DNA of 64,000 nt, taken from contig CBFHXB010000004.1 in NCBI GenBank assembly GCA_965659685.1, forward strand, positions 1 through 64,000, read 5' to 3'. The position numbers and the translations under genes are program-made. Numbering within the stretch: the stretch's first letter is position 1; every line of letters begins with the position of its first letter. The notes under the pieces are model-generated. The model saw only the letters and a program-made list of their open reading frames with translations, had not been told where the DNA came from and searched no databases. Origin of the DNA: MGIIa-L3 sp11892u. GTDB taxonomy: Archaea > Thermoplasmatota > Poseidoniia > Poseidoniales > Poseidoniaceae. Positions 15,469 through 24,578 of this stretch are shown in pieces.

Positions 15469-17754
15469 ATGCGAGCAGCCTCCATCGTGCTGCTTCTCCT
15501 CTTGAGCACCGCACCCCTTCACCATGCGGCCGCCTCGTCGGGTGGGCCTTTGGCTTGCCCCGAGACCTTGCCACTCCTTCCCGGACAACCGACCGAGGTG
15601 ATGCTGATTCAGCACGGCGTGGACAACACCACGCTTGACGTGCAAAACTCCACGGACGTCGAGGTTCGAAACGTCGAGAGCGTGGTCATGGATGGAAACC
15701 GAACGTGGACCATGACGCTCGTGGCGTCCCTTTCTTCACCCAGCGGACACGTTGACATGACGGTCGAGTTGCTTGATGGCGCGTCCATCGGTTCCTGCAC
15801 CATTGACCTCTGGATTCGGCCTGCATCCGCCCTCGTTTTGGGATCATCAGGACAATCCACCCTGACCGTCAACGAGGGCGTGACCACGCAGGTGGCGGTG
15901 AACCTGACCAACGTGGGATCGGAATCCGAAGACGTTCACTTCACCCTCGAAACCGCAAGCGACTGGGCGTGGGGATGGACCCTCAATGGCGTGAAGGTGG
16001 ACGATCCAAACGTCACCGTCGAGCCGGATGAGCTCATCTACATCGGGGCGTGGATCGACGTGGGTGTGGTCGGTGACGACGGACAACCCCTCTTTGGCAC
16101 TGGACCCGCGTTCACCCTCACTGCTTCATCGAGTTTCGACGGACGAGGTGACACCTGGAGCTTTGTCCTCGCGATGGAAGAGGTCCGTCGCGTAGATCTT
16201 CGTCTTGAGGAGCCAACCCAACCCGTGGCTCCAGGAACCGACGAACGGGTGCAAGTCGTGGTGACGAATCGGGGCAACGTACCGTCGACGGTGAACCTCG
16301 GATTGGTGGCCCTTCAGGAGGACGGATCGGTCGTCGAAGGCTTTGACGCCATCGACCGGTTCCAACGCGACGGGTGGACCTTGGCGTTGTTCGGCGCTTT
16401 GCCTTCTGTGGCCATTGAACCCGGCGCATCACGAACGTTCGAAGTCGGTTTGTTGGCCCCTTGGGCCAGCGAGGGCAGGATGGACGTCCGTGTTCAAGCG
16501 AAGATTGGCTCTGCCACGGATTCCGTTGACCTCACGGGCATCATCGACCTCCAACGCGCGTTCGACGTGCAAGACGTTACCGTCCGATGTCCTGACCTCG
16601 ACATGGACCAAGCGTGTGAGGTACGAGCAAACGTACGGAACGCTGGGACCTATGACGACGTGGCCGCCATCGACCTTCTCCTCAACGAAGCATCCGACGG
16701 CATCGTCAACCTTACCCAGCAAACCGAACGCGTGGTGCTCAACCACGGCCAAGACAAGGACGTGGTGATCGCGCTGTTGAAGGCACATCCCGACGCATTG
16801 GCTTTCCAGGCCGCGACCTTGGAGGTCCATGTCGGCCCCGAGGGAGGGGACATGGTCAGCATCACGACCTACGACCTGCGCATCGCACCACGTGTGGAGT
16901 GGGTGTTCGAATCCGTGGTCCAGGAAGAGGATGCACGCCAGCGTGTGTCGGTCACGGCAACCCTCCGCAACGATGGAAACGTTGTGGATGGCCTCGTGGT
17001 GAGCATGAAAGCATCCCACGGCATGGACATGGGGCTCGTTCCGCCTGCAGGTGCGCTGGTTGAAGATGAGGCAGAACCTGTTCGGTCCTTCGAAGTGGAA
17101 GGGCTTCCGATTGGAAGCAACGTCACGTTGCGGGCATGGTTCGACCTGCCGAGCGACGAAACCGTCAACGGGACGGTGTTCGTCAACCTGAGCGTTCGTT
17201 CAAGGTACGTGCCCGAACAAACCTTCCAACACACCGTGGTCGCTCCATACCTTGGCATTCCCTGGCAAGAGTCGGCCACGGAGGACCGGTTTGATCTCGG
17301 TGATTTGGCAGGGCAAGCTTGGGGACTGGTGCAGGTCACGTGGCACATCGTGCTCGCCGTCGGCCTTGCCACGATCATCCTCAATCGGGCCGTCGTCCGC
17401 CGGAGTGAACGACGACCAACGGGCATGAACGATGCCCAAACGAAGAAGCCAAACGAAACGGCAGAGGATTGGATGGCAGGGTTCCAAACCGGGCAGCAAG
17501 CACCACGTCCCGTCGAGAGCCCGAGCGTTAACTCACAAGCATTCGAACAAGCGTTCCGGAACCGCTCAACACCAAGTCCTGCTCCGACCCCTTCACCGCC
17601 AACCGAGCTGACCGAAGCCGCCAGCGTGGTGTTGGATGTGCGAACAGGTCAAGCAGCAGCCGAGCGGCTTGACGCCCTTGCAGCACATTTGCCACCGGTG
17701 AAAGCACCCAAATCAGAACTTGACTCCTTGCTTGATGACCTTGACTTGGGGTGA
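15469..17754 (+). CDS. secreted, membrane-anchored protein with CARDB/NEW3-like domains
   Basis: A 761-aa envelope protein. Signal peptide at 1-20 (ASIVLLLLLSTAPLHHAAA), followed by a beta-rich ectodomain of about 590 residues. It contains repeated NEW3/CARDB-like phrases (VNLTNVGSESEDV, VTNRGNVPSTVNL, VRNAGTYDDVAAI, LRNDGNVVDGLVV). One membrane helix lies at about 624-645 (HIVLAVGLATIIL) and a cytoplasmic tail of about 115 residues follows. The tail ends in an acidic LDSLLDDLDLG. It has no catalytic motif and no tryptophan tail. The start at 15469 was chosen for the signal peptide and a GGTGA site upstream. It lies between DNA-repair and RNase HII genes, which tells little about its role. 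The exact function is unknown. Confidence 0.8.
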   Translation: MRAASIVLLLLLSTAPLHHAAASSGGPLACPETLPLLPGQPTEVMLIQHGVDNTTLDVQNSTDVEVRNVESVVMDGNRTWTMTLVASLSSPSGHVDMTVELLDGASIGSCTIDLWIRPASALVLGSSGQSTLTVNEGVTTQVAVNLTNVGSESEDVHFTLETASDWAWGWTLNGVKVDDPNVTVEPDELIYIGAWIDVGVVGDDGQPLFGTGPAFTLTASSSFDGRGDTWSFVLAMEEVRRVDLRLEEPTQPVAPGTDERVQVVVTNRGNVPSTVNLGLVALQEDGSVVEGFDAIDRFQRDGWTLALFGALPSVAIEPGASRTFEVGLLAPWASEGRMDVRVQAKIGSATDSVDLTGIIDLQRAFDVQDVTVRCPDLDMDQACEVRANVRNAGTYDDVAAIDLLLNEASDGIVNLTQQTERVVLNHGQDKDVVIALLKAHPDALAFQAATLEVHVGPEGGDMVSITTYDLRIAPRVEWVFESVVQEEDARQRVSVTATLRNDGNVVDGLVVSMKASHGMDMGLVPPAGALVEDEAEPVRSFEVEGLPIGSNVTLRAWFDLPSDETVNGTVFVNLSVRSRYVPEQTFQHTVVAPYLGIPWQESATEDRFDLGDLAGQAWGLVQVTWHIVLAVGLATIILNRAVVRRSERRPTGMNDAQTKKPNETAEDWMAGFQTGQQAPRPVESPSVNSQAFEQAFRNRSTPSPAPTPSPPTELTEAASVVLDVRTGQAAAERLDALAAHLPPVKAPKSELDSLLDDLDLG
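17748..17754 (+). promoter_or_regulatory. Shine-Dalgarno that decides a GTG start for rnhB
   Basis: GGGGTGA overlaps the stop codon of the upstream gene and lies 5 nt before the in-frame GTG at 17759. No such site precedes the ATG at 17735, and the ATG at 17757 is out of frame. Confidence 0.6.
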
Positions 17755-17758
17755 CCAT

Positions 17759-18496
17759 GTGCGCGTGGTGGGTGTCGATGAAGCAGGGCGCGGCCCCTGC
17801 ATCGGACCGCTCTTTGTTGGAGCAGTGGCGCTTCCTTCGGCTGACCTGCACATGTTGGAACTGCTCGGCGTCACCGATTCCAAACGCCTGAAACCGGCCC
17901 AACGTGAAGCCATGGCTGCAGAACTCCGAAGGTTGGGTGAAGCACGTGATTGGGGGCTGATCGTCCACCCGTTAACGCCACCACGCATCGACGCCGCCGT
18001 GGAGCAAAAGGGGCTGAACCGCCTCGAAGTGGAGGGCTTCGTCGCGGTCATCGACGCCCTTTGGAGGGAAGGAACTGACCATCATCTTGTGCTCGATGCA
18101 TGCGACGTGGACGAGGTGCGATTCGGACGGAACGTCGAAACTGGACTTTTGGCGCGAGGGCGGCAACCGGCGAACGTCTTGGCCAAGCACAAGGCCGATG
18201 CCGACGAGCGCATCGTCGGTGCTGCCAGCATCGTTGCGAAGGTGGAACGTGACCGCTGGGTCAGGTCCTTCATCGAAGCATCCGGCATCGACATTGGTTC
18301 AGGCTACCCGAGCGACCCGAAAATGATGCAAGCGCTCTCAAGCTTGGTGGAAGGCCCACAGCCTCACGTAGACCTCCGTTGGTCATGGGCAACGACGAAA
18401 CGGGGATGGGAGGCACAGCACCCCACCCCTGTCCCCGTCCGAACCGAGGCAGGTACCTCCGTGCAACGGCGCTTGTTCGAGCCACCATCCTCATGA
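17759..18496 (+). CDS. rnhB: ribonuclease HII
   Basis: A 245-aa endonuclease that cuts RNA in RNA/DNA hybrids. The first motif starts at the N-terminus (VGVDEAGRGPCIGP; Asp7 and Glu8). TDSKRL follows, then LDACDVDEV with the next catalytic Asp, then ADERIVGAASIVAKVERD and GSGYPSDPK. Core length is normal, with an extra Pro/Thr-rich tail of about 30 residues. The GTG start at 17759 is preferred for its strong Shine-Dalgarno; the ATG at 17735 would add eight residues and overlap the upstream gene. Its stop overlaps the gltX start (ATGA), so the two are coupled. Confidence 0.95.
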   Translation: MRVVGVDEAGRGPCIGPLFVGAVALPSADLHMLELLGVTDSKRLKPAQREAMAAELRRLGEARDWGLIVHPLTPPRIDAAVEQKGLNRLEVEGFVAVIDALWREGTDHHLVLDACDVDEVRFGRNVETGLLARGRQPANVLAKHKADADERIVGAASIVAKVERDRWVRSFIEASGIDIGSGYPSDPKMMQALSSLVEGPQPHVDLRWSWATTKRGWEAQHPTPVPVRTEAGTSVQRRLFEPPSS

Positions 18497-20232
18497 ACGA
18501 ACTCCCGCAGGTCCGCCCGAGACCGATGACTTGGAACCCCGATGAGGAGACCCTCGCTTTCCTTCGCCTTGTGGCCTTGCAGAACGCGGTGGAATATGCC
18601 GGCCAGGCCGTGGCCGGTTCGGTCGTCGGCCGAATCATGGGCATGCGTGCGGATCTCCGACCGCACGGTCGTGTCCTTGCACCGGCCATCGCCACGGCCG
18701 TCGCGGAGGCGAACGCCTTTGTCGCCGAGGAAGGCTTGGAGGCCGCCCAAGAGGAACTCGCTTCCTTGGCTCCAGAGTTGCTCGAATCCCGCCCAAAGGC
18801 CGAACGACGGGTGGGCTTGCCCGATTTGGAGGGTGCCAAAGAGGGGGAGGTCGTCTTGCGGTTTGCACCAAATCCCAACGGCCCACTCTCCTTTGGACAC
18901 GCCCGTGGCTTGGTCATCAACGGAGCTTATGCAGAACGGTACAAGGGCATCCTGATCCTTCGATTTGACGACACGGACACCGTCGTCAAGCCGCCGATGC
19001 CCGAGGCCTACGACACCATTCAGCAGGAAATGGAGTGGCTCCTTGGTCGACCCGCCGATAGGGTGGTCATCGCCAGCGACCGGATCGAACTGTACCACGC
19101 CCATGCCACGACGATGATCGAGCGTGGATTTGGCTACGTGTGCACCTGCAGTGCAGAAGCCTTCCGAGAATTCCGGGTTGCACAGCAGGATTGCCCGTGC
19201 CGTGACGGGACCACCGAAGTGCACGTCACCCGTTGGGAAGGCATGTTGAACGGAGCGTACCGACCTGGTGATGCCGTGGTTCGCGTCAAAACAGGCATGA
19301 ATCAGCGCAATCCTGCCCTCCGTGATTGGCCGGCACTTCGCTTGCAGGACACCGTGGCCAATCCCCATCCGCGGCCAGAAGTGGGCTCCAAGCACCAAGT
19401 TTGGCCGCTCCTCGACTTCCAAAGCGCCATCGAGGACCACCTCCAAGGCGTGACCCACATCATCCGTGGCAAGGACCTGATGGATTCCACGAGAAAGCAA
19501 ACGCTGCTCTACGAACACTTTGGATGGACCTATCCGAAAACGATGTATTGGGGCCGTGTGAAAGTCCATGAGTGGGGCGGATTCTCCACCTCAGCGATGC
19601 GAAAGGACATCGAAAGCGGTCGCTACGAAGGGTGGAATGACCCTCGCCTCCCGACGCTGTCAGCCCTTGGTCGTCGCGGAATTCAGCCCGAAGCCCTCCG
19701 GACGTTTTGGCTTGAACTTGCCATCACTCAGAAGGACATCTCTGTGCCTCTGACGAGCCTCTTTTCTCACAACACGAAAGCCGTGGACAGCACTGCACCA
19801 CGCCTTGCTTTTGTCCGCGACCCGATCCGGCTTCCGTTGAAGGACGGACCCGCATCAGCGACGTTGGTGCGCTATCCCGATGAGCCAGAAAAGGACCCCA
19901 GGCAGCATGACCTCGCCTCGGGTCACGTGCTTATGGAATCCGAAGATGCCGAGAAATCCGCTTTCCGATTGAAGGATTTGGTGGACGTTGACCTTGAGGA
20001 CGGCGTGCTGCATGCCGGAAGCAGGGAGCGTCAGGACAACCGGCCCATCGTCCACTGGACCGTGGACGCCGCACTTCCGACGACGCTTGTGGTCGCTGAA
20101 GACGACGAACTTCACGACGTCGAAGGACGGTTGGAACCACACGACCATCCAATCGGCACGGTCTTCCAGTTGGAACGGGTGGGATACGCCATCCTGTTGG
20201 ACGACGGTCGCCTCCTGATGACCCACGAATAA
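18493..20232 (+). CDS. gltX: glutamyl-tRNA synthetase, archaeal type
   Basis: A 579-aa class I synthetase of the archaeal GluRS/GlnRS branch. The first about 110 residues are helical. The HIGH-like motif is in PNPNGPLSFGHARG (about 127-139), with RFDDTD at 157-162. The KMSKS-like loop is FSTSAMRK (364-371), as in archaeal enzymes. The C-terminal beta-barrel anticodon-binding domain ends the protein. No GlnRS gene is in the window; archaeal GluRS usually charges both tRNA-Glu and tRNA-Gln, and a GatDE amidotransferase then acts, but that is family knowledge. The ATG at 18493 overlaps the rnhB stop by 4 nt. The gene ends in TAATCA, back-to-back with the next gene's stop. Confidence 0.95.
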   Translation: MNELPQVRPRPMTWNPDEETLAFLRLVALQNAVEYAGQAVAGSVVGRIMGMRADLRPHGRVLAPAIATAVAEANAFVAEEGLEAAQEELASLAPELLESRPKAERRVGLPDLEGAKEGEVVLRFAPNPNGPLSFGHARGLVINGAYAERYKGILILRFDDTDTVVKPPMPEAYDTIQQEMEWLLGRPADRVVIASDRIELYHAHATTMIERGFGYVCTCSAEAFREFRVAQQDCPCRDGTTEVHVTRWEGMLNGAYRPGDAVVRVKTGMNQRNPALRDWPALRLQDTVANPHPRPEVGSKHQVWPLLDFQSAIEDHLQGVTHIIRGKDLMDSTRKQTLLYEHFGWTYPKTMYWGRVKVHEWGGFSTSAMRKDIESGRYEGWNDPRLPTLSALGRRGIQPEALRTFWLELAITQKDISVPLTSLFSHNTKAVDSTAPRLAFVRDPIRLPLKDGPASATLVRYPDEPEKDPRQHDLASGHVLMESEDAEKSAFRLKDLVDVDLEDGVLHAGSRERQDNRPIVHWTVDAALPTTLVVAEDDELHDVEGRLEPHDHPIGTVFQLERVGYAILLDDGRLLMTHE

Positions 20233-20652
20233 TCACGAGCGTGCTCGGTCAAGCGACCGCAGCAGCTTCACTTTCGCCCGAGCGGATGCCAAGTCTGCAG
20301 GCGAGAACCAACCAAGGAAGGTCCCGTCTTCGTCCACACCAACCACCGCGTCAGGTTGTCGGCGGTCGATGGTGGCCACCACTTCGTCGAGCGGTGTATC
20401 GACCGGCACGCGAAGCACGTCGGAAAGCATCACGTCTCGGCAGACCGATGCGCGCAATTCCGTACCACGCAGCACTTCACGAAACAGGTGGTCGGGACGA
20501 ATCAGGCCCCTTGGTTGCCCTTCATCATCGAGCACCACCAACACCCCGCCGGGAACATCGATCAAACGATGTGCGGCTTCCTCAAGGCTGTCCTCAAGAC
20601 CGATGGTGACGTGTTCGTCTTCAAGGTCCAAATCACCGAGAACACCGACCAA
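20233..20652 (-). CDS. CBS-domain pair protein
   Basis: A 139-aa protein made almost only of two CBS motifs: about 15-60 (TIGLEDSLEEAAHRLID, then LVVLDDEGQPRGLI) and about 72-125 (VMLSDVLRVPVDTPLDEVV, then VVGVDEDGTFLGWF). Such Bateman modules bind adenine nucleotides or S-adenosylmethionine and act as energy sensors, but the partner here is unknown. The start is a TTG at 20652, supported by GGGGTGA at 20657-20663, which overlaps the stop of the membrane protein gene upstream. The two are probably one transcript, so the CBS protein may respond with or regulate that membrane protein (inference). Confidence 0.85.
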   Translation of the reverse strand: MVGVLGDLDLEDEHVTIGLEDSLEEAAHRLIDVPGGVLVVLDDEGQPRGLIRPDHLFREVLRGTELRASVCRDVMLSDVLRVPVDTPLDEVVATIDRRQPDAVVGVDEDGTFLGWFSPADLASARAKVKLLRSLDRARS

Positions 20653-20656
20653 TGCG

Positions 20657-22699
20657 TCACCCCTGAATGGTGATGCCGCGTTGGCAACCTTGGCACACGA
20701 TCCGCAGCGGTCGTTCGTGCGATGGAACGTCGTTCACCGTGCCGCATGCAGGGCAGGCAAAGGTCGGCAGCGGAAGGTTCCGGTTCACCTTGGCAGACGA
20801 AGACGTCGCCCGGTGGCGCGAGGCGCGTGGGGACACCAAGGCCGTGACGCCCCAAATGAACGCCGACGATCCTGCTGCACCAAACACGAACATCGAGGGA
20901 TAGGCGAAAAGAAACATGGCCATGACGATGATGGAAAGCAACACGACTTCCGTCATCAGCAACGATCTGCGGCGCTGGCGGGAAACACGCCATCCCAACG
21001 CAAGGCCTCCTGCGAGGACTCCAAGCGTCCCGATCAGCACGAGAAGGGGAGCGTAAAGCGGGGCGCTGGTCGGCGCTGCAATCAACTCGAACGTGATGCC
21101 TTGATCCAGGTCTTCTCCGCTGAGAACGGCGGATTCACCCATTGGCATGCGGCGATGGTTCAGCGTCAATCCCTCGGCCTCGCCCACGTCCAAGCCAACC
21201 AAGGAAGTCAAACCGGAGGTCTTGAGGGTGAGGTCAATCGACCAATCGGACCAGAATGGAACCGGCTGGACGACGATGAAATCCCGTACCAAATCGATCA
21301 GCGTGCCGTCCGCAACACGTTCACGGGAGCGAATGGTGATGGTGACGGGGTGACTGATGACGCGCTCGTCACCGTGGAGGTCCAGCGAAACACCCACGGT
21401 GTCAAACTCGCCTGAATCACCGATCAATTCGTCCGGCTTAAGTCCCAAACCATTGGACAGGAACGAGACGTGGAGCTTGCCCATTTGTTGTTCAAACTCC
21501 TGCCGCTCGATGGATTCAATCATCCTGCTTTCGCGTTCTTCGTCACCGACCCCGCCTGCCCTGAACGACCTGATGGTGGGAGAGAGCGCGAGGTCTTCGC
21601 TGCCGAGATGATCGAGGCTCCAACGCATCCAGAACGACATTTCCCCGTCCAGCGTGATGGCCGTCTGCCGCTCAAGCACCAGTTCACCTCGGTCTTGTGA
21701 GAGTTCCATGCTGCCCACAACGACCAGCGAAGATCCAGCTCCAGTGGTTCGAAGCGGTTCTTCTGAGGGATAGTAGCTCCCACCGCCACCTTCGCCGTCT
21801 TCTGTGGTGAACGTCACTTCCGTGGGCTCGCTTGTGATGGAGGATCCTCCACTCTGGAGGCGGATGGTGACCTCAACGGACATGGTTTGTTCACCTGGAT
21901 CGTCGTCGGTGTACGTCCACGTGACTCGAATGCCGTCCGCCGATTGTGTTTCGACCGGGTCGCCGGAAACAACGCTCCCATCGAGACGCAGGCTGAGGTC
22001 GTCGCTGAACGCGAGCAGATCGGTCCCAAAGGGCGAGGACAACACCACACCAATGTACGCGTCTGCGCCGTCCGTTTCAACGTCGAGCAAGCGCATTTCG
22101 ATGGCAGAGAATTCGCCAGAGATGGAAGCCTCGGCGCCATCGGCCCCCCACAGCACGGAGAGTTGTGAACCGCTCTGAGGGACTGAGAACACCACCGTGC
22201 GAGCCAGCAGCACCACCTCGAGGTCCCAACCATCACCCACGGTGGACTCCTCGATTGGAACATCGAAGGTGATTGTGCTCTCGCCCGTCCCAACAAAGGT
22301 CGAGGGAGCGGGGAGAGCTCCTGTGTAGACGTTTGAACCGATGGCGACTTCCACGGTAAAGTTGACCTGAGCCCCACCTGCGTTCTCGACCAAAACGGGT
22401 AGGCTGATGGTCCACGTCCCGTCCGGCACCGTCCCGGCATAGAGGTCCTGCAGCCGCCATGTGGCCACGACTTCTTCGGAGGTGACCGCATTCGCAATGA
22501 CCGCGCTTTCTGGGTCGTCACCAAGACGTTCTGAGAACGGACTGAGCGAACCGCTGTCTGCGGAGCCCAACATGAACAGCTCGACGTCCGCCGCTGGACA
22601 GCAAATGATCTCCGAGGTCGAGCGACCCTCGGCTGCGGTGGCCGTTGGAACGAACACCAACGGCGCAAGCATCAGCAGCGCCACGAAGACTTGCCGCAC
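20657..22699 (-). CDS. membrane protein with secreted ectodomain and cytoplasmic zinc ribbon
   Basis: A 680-aa protein of unknown function. Signal peptide at 1-22 (VFVALLMLAPLVFVPTATA), then a beta-rich acidic ectodomain to about 550. Three membrane helices follow at about 553-625 (APLLVLIGTLGVLAGGLAL, VVLLSIIVMAMFLFAYPS, VFGAAGSSAFIWGVTALV). The C-terminal domain is a four-Cys zinc ribbon (ACPACG ... VCQGCQ) predicted to face the cytoplasm. The GTG start at 22699 has GAGGTGA 5 nt upstream. The combination of outside sensor-like domain, membrane part and inner zinc ribbon, next to a CBS protein, suggests signalling or complex assembly, but this is only inference. Confidence 0.75.
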   Translation of the reverse strand: MRQVFVALLMLAPLVFVPTATAAEGRSTSEIICCPAADVELFMLGSADSGSLSPFSERLGDDPESAVIANAVTSEEVVATWRLQDLYAGTVPDGTWTISLPVLVENAGGAQVNFTVEVAIGSNVYTGALPAPSTFVGTGESTITFDVPIEESTVGDGWDLEVVLLARTVVFSVPQSGSQLSVLWGADGAEASISGEFSAIEMRLLDVETDGADAYIGVVLSSPFGTDLLAFSDDLSLRLDGSVVSGDPVETQSADGIRVTWTYTDDDPGEQTMSVEVTIRLQSGGSSITSEPTEVTFTTEDGEGGGGSYYPSEEPLRTTGAGSSLVVVGSMELSQDRGELVLERQTAITLDGEMSFWMRWSLDHLGSEDLALSPTIRSFRAGGVGDEERESRMIESIERQEFEQQMGKLHVSFLSNGLGLKPDELIGDSGEFDTVGVSLDLHGDERVISHPVTITIRSRERVADGTLIDLVRDFIVVQPVPFWSDWSIDLTLKTSGLTSLVGLDVGEAEGLTLNHRRMPMGESAVLSGEDLDQGITFELIAAPTSAPLYAPLLVLIGTLGVLAGGLALGWRVSRQRRRSLLMTEVVLLSIIVMAMFLFAYPSMFVFGAAGSSAFIWGVTALVSPRASRHRATSSSAKVNRNLPLPTFACPACGTVNDVPSHERPLRIVCQGCQRGITIQG

Positions 22700-22708
22700 G
22701 CCATCACC

Positions 22709-23059
22709 TCAGAGAGCACGCTCAAGGAGGGTTCCAAGTTCTTTCTCGAAGAGACCGACCAATGCGGTCCCAATTTCGCCTTGCAATTCGTCGGGGAGCA
22801 TGCGCAGTCCAAGACGCGTCGCGGCTCGGCTGGCCTTGAGTTCGGCATACACGGAACGTGCCTTGGCTTGGAAATAGTAGCCCACGGCCTCCTTGATTTC
22901 CGCCTTCAACTCAGGATCGTCGTCGATGACGTTCCTGATGTGTGCCTTGAGTTCGTCCTTCACCAAGTCCCGGAACGTTTCCAAGACGAGGTCTTCGGTG
23001 GCCATCAAGTCCTGAATTTGGTCACGGATGCCGCCCGTCAACAAACGCTCGATGGCCAT
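22709..23059 (-). CDS. small conserved-looking helical protein, function unknown
   Basis: A 116-aa, charged, all-helical protein without signal peptide, membrane helix or metal motif. Residue runs such as RDLVKDELKAHIRNVIDDDPELKAEIKEAVGYY (33 aa region, 35-70) suggest a coiled-coil or helical bundle. I do not recognise the family. The ATG at 23059 fits the hydrophobic/charged pattern best; an ATG at 23092 would add 11 Arg/Trp-rich residues. It lies 10 nt from the GTG of the downstream membrane protein and just after the RecJ-like gene. Confidence 0.65.
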   Translation of the reverse strand: MAIERLLTGGIRDQIQDLMATEDLVLETFRDLVKDELKAHIRNVIDDDPELKAEIKEAVGYYFQAKARSVYAELKASRAATRLGLRMLPDELQGEIGTALVGLFEKELGTLLERAL

Positions 23060-23099
23060 GCCATGCCATCGGCACGGGTTCCTTGAAGCCATTGGTGCT

Positions 23100-24011
23100 T
23101 CACTTCGGTTCAACCAATGCCCCTGACGTCAGCAGGAGGTCCATTCGTCGGCTCATGGACAGTTGACCTTGGGCGCTGTCGACATGAACTTCGTCCGCGA
23201 GGCGAGAGGCCTGTTCCAGCACGTCGAGGGGTTGCCCGGGAAGCACCGGCCGGTGCCAGATCATCTCCTCGAGACGAGCTGAAGCGACGTTGGTTCGGCG
23301 CAAGGCAGGCAAGACCGCTTCTGAGAACCCTCGGGCGCGAGCCTCATGGTCCATTCGAGGCCATGCCTTGCGAAGCCGATTCAGGAGTGAGGCGGAAAGA
23401 CCGTCTGGAAGCGAACTCGGCATGGTTTCCACGTCCGCGAGGTTGGCCACGCGCAGGCTCCCTTCTTCGCAGAGGTGGTCTCGGAGCACCGTGTACCACG
23501 GGTCGTAACTCGCGTCCAAGGCCCCCCGGCCCCACTGTGCCAACAAGGCCCATGGCCGCACGCGTCGAACCCGTGGTCCGGCAGGAGCCATCTGCTCGGC
23601 CACCAAGGCACAGAGCAAGGCCGGACTCAAGGCCCCGGTCCGGGAACGTTGTTCCCGCCCAAGGTCCACGGATGCGCCAACGGAAACAAAGCGATGCAAC
23701 GGGCCTGAGGTGGACGGCAACGAGGGATGAGCCTCCTCTTCGTCAAGCACCACGCACCGGAGTTCACCAGGAGCGACGTCGGGTGGAAGGCGTTCTGTGG
23801 AGGGCACAAAATGTGTGGAGGGGGAGAGCGCCCTCCGGTACGGAAGTCCACGGTCCAACATGGCCGCTTCAAGTTGAACCAGACCGAGCACGACGTTCAG
23901 ATCTGCTGCTCCATCGAGCACGACGTGGTTCCCAGCGGATAGGGTCGTGGCCACGTCCTTGGCCCATGCCGCGGCCTCCGTGAGGCCGTCGATGGATGAC
24001 AAGGGTGACAT
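23100..24011 (-). CDS. probable degenerate RecJ/DHH-like protein (context call)
   Basis: A 303-aa soluble protein directly downstream of the S15 gene. In many archaea that place is held by a RecJ-like DHH protein, the GINS-associated nuclease family. The layout is similar: an N-terminal VVLDGAADLN segment where HIDADG is expected, then a Rossmann-like ELRCVVLDEEE strand, then a helical region (ALLCALVAEQMAP). No DHH triad or GGGH-like motif is present, so it would be catalytically dead, like Cdc45. Homology is inferred from synteny and general pattern, not from conserved motifs, and it could be an unrelated protein. Confidence 0.45.
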   Translation of the reverse strand: MSPLSSIDGLTEAAAWAKDVATTLSAGNHVVLDGAADLNVVLGLVQLEAAMLDRGLPYRRALSPSTHFVPSTERLPPDVAPGELRCVVLDEEEAHPSLPSTSGPLHRFVSVGASVDLGREQRSRTGALSPALLCALVAEQMAPAGPRVRRVRPWALLAQWGRGALDASYDPWYTVLRDHLCEEGSLRVANLADVETMPSSLPDGLSASLLNRLRKAWPRMDHEARARGFSEAVLPALRRTNVASARLEEMIWHRPVLPGQPLDVLEQASRLADEVHVDSAQGQLSMSRRMDLLLTSGALVEPK

Positions 24012-24054
24012 CGTTCCGCCTCAACAGCGGGGACACATCAACCTGCGCCAGCGT

Positions 24055-24510
24055 TCACTCGACCATGAGGCGGAGTTGGTCACGCTTGTAGCGCCAGTCG
24101 GCAGGCAGTCGACCTTCGCCGGCGTAATAACTCGCCAGGCGGCGAATCTTGGCTTCGGTGAGTTCGAGCGCACGGCGGTTGTGCAAATCCTTGTGGTTGC
24201 TTCCCATGTGGTCGATGAGACCGGCGGCGCGGCGCATGAGGTTCATCATGTCCTCGGGGTAGGTGCCGGTCAATTCGGCCTCGGCGAGCACCGCACCGAT
24301 GCGGCGGCCGAGGACGAGGCGAGCGTTGGGGACCGCGTGACGGTCGCGGAGGAGGGTGCCGATCTGAGCACTGGAGTGGCCGGCCTTGGCGTAGTCCAAG
24401 ATGAGGGCTTCAACGGCCGCCTTGTCCGTGTTGGACCATGCAGGAGCTTCGGTCACGTGAGGCTTCGACGAGCCACTGATACCTTTGCGGGACGAGTACA
24501 TCCTTGCCAT
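24055..24510 (-). CDS. rps15: 30S ribosomal protein S15
   Basis: A 151-aa archaeal/eukaryal S15 (eukaryal uS15 family). The archaeal N-terminal extension begins MARMYSSRKGISGS, followed by the core with IGTLLRDRHAVPNARLV, MRRAAGLIDHMGSNHKDLHN and TEAKIRRLASYY, the 16S-rRNA-binding helices. It binds the central domain of 16S rRNA during small-subunit assembly. The ATG at 24510 was chosen because the conserved N-terminus begins there; the open frame upstream is not conserved-looking. A TTAAGAG element near 24555-24561 may be its promoter. Confidence 0.97.
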   Translation of the reverse strand: MARMYSSRKGISGSSKPHVTEAPAWSNTDKAAVEALILDYAKAGHSSAQIGTLLRDRHAVPNARLVLGRRIGAVLAEAELTGTYPEDMMNLMRRAAGLIDHMGSNHKDLHNRRALELTEAKIRRLASYYAGEGRLPADWRYKRDQLRLMVE

Positions 24511-24578
24511 GCATGGGCCTCCGAACGGTCCGGCGACCTGCTCCCCCCTCTTAACCGCATCGCCGCGGGCCTCCGGTC

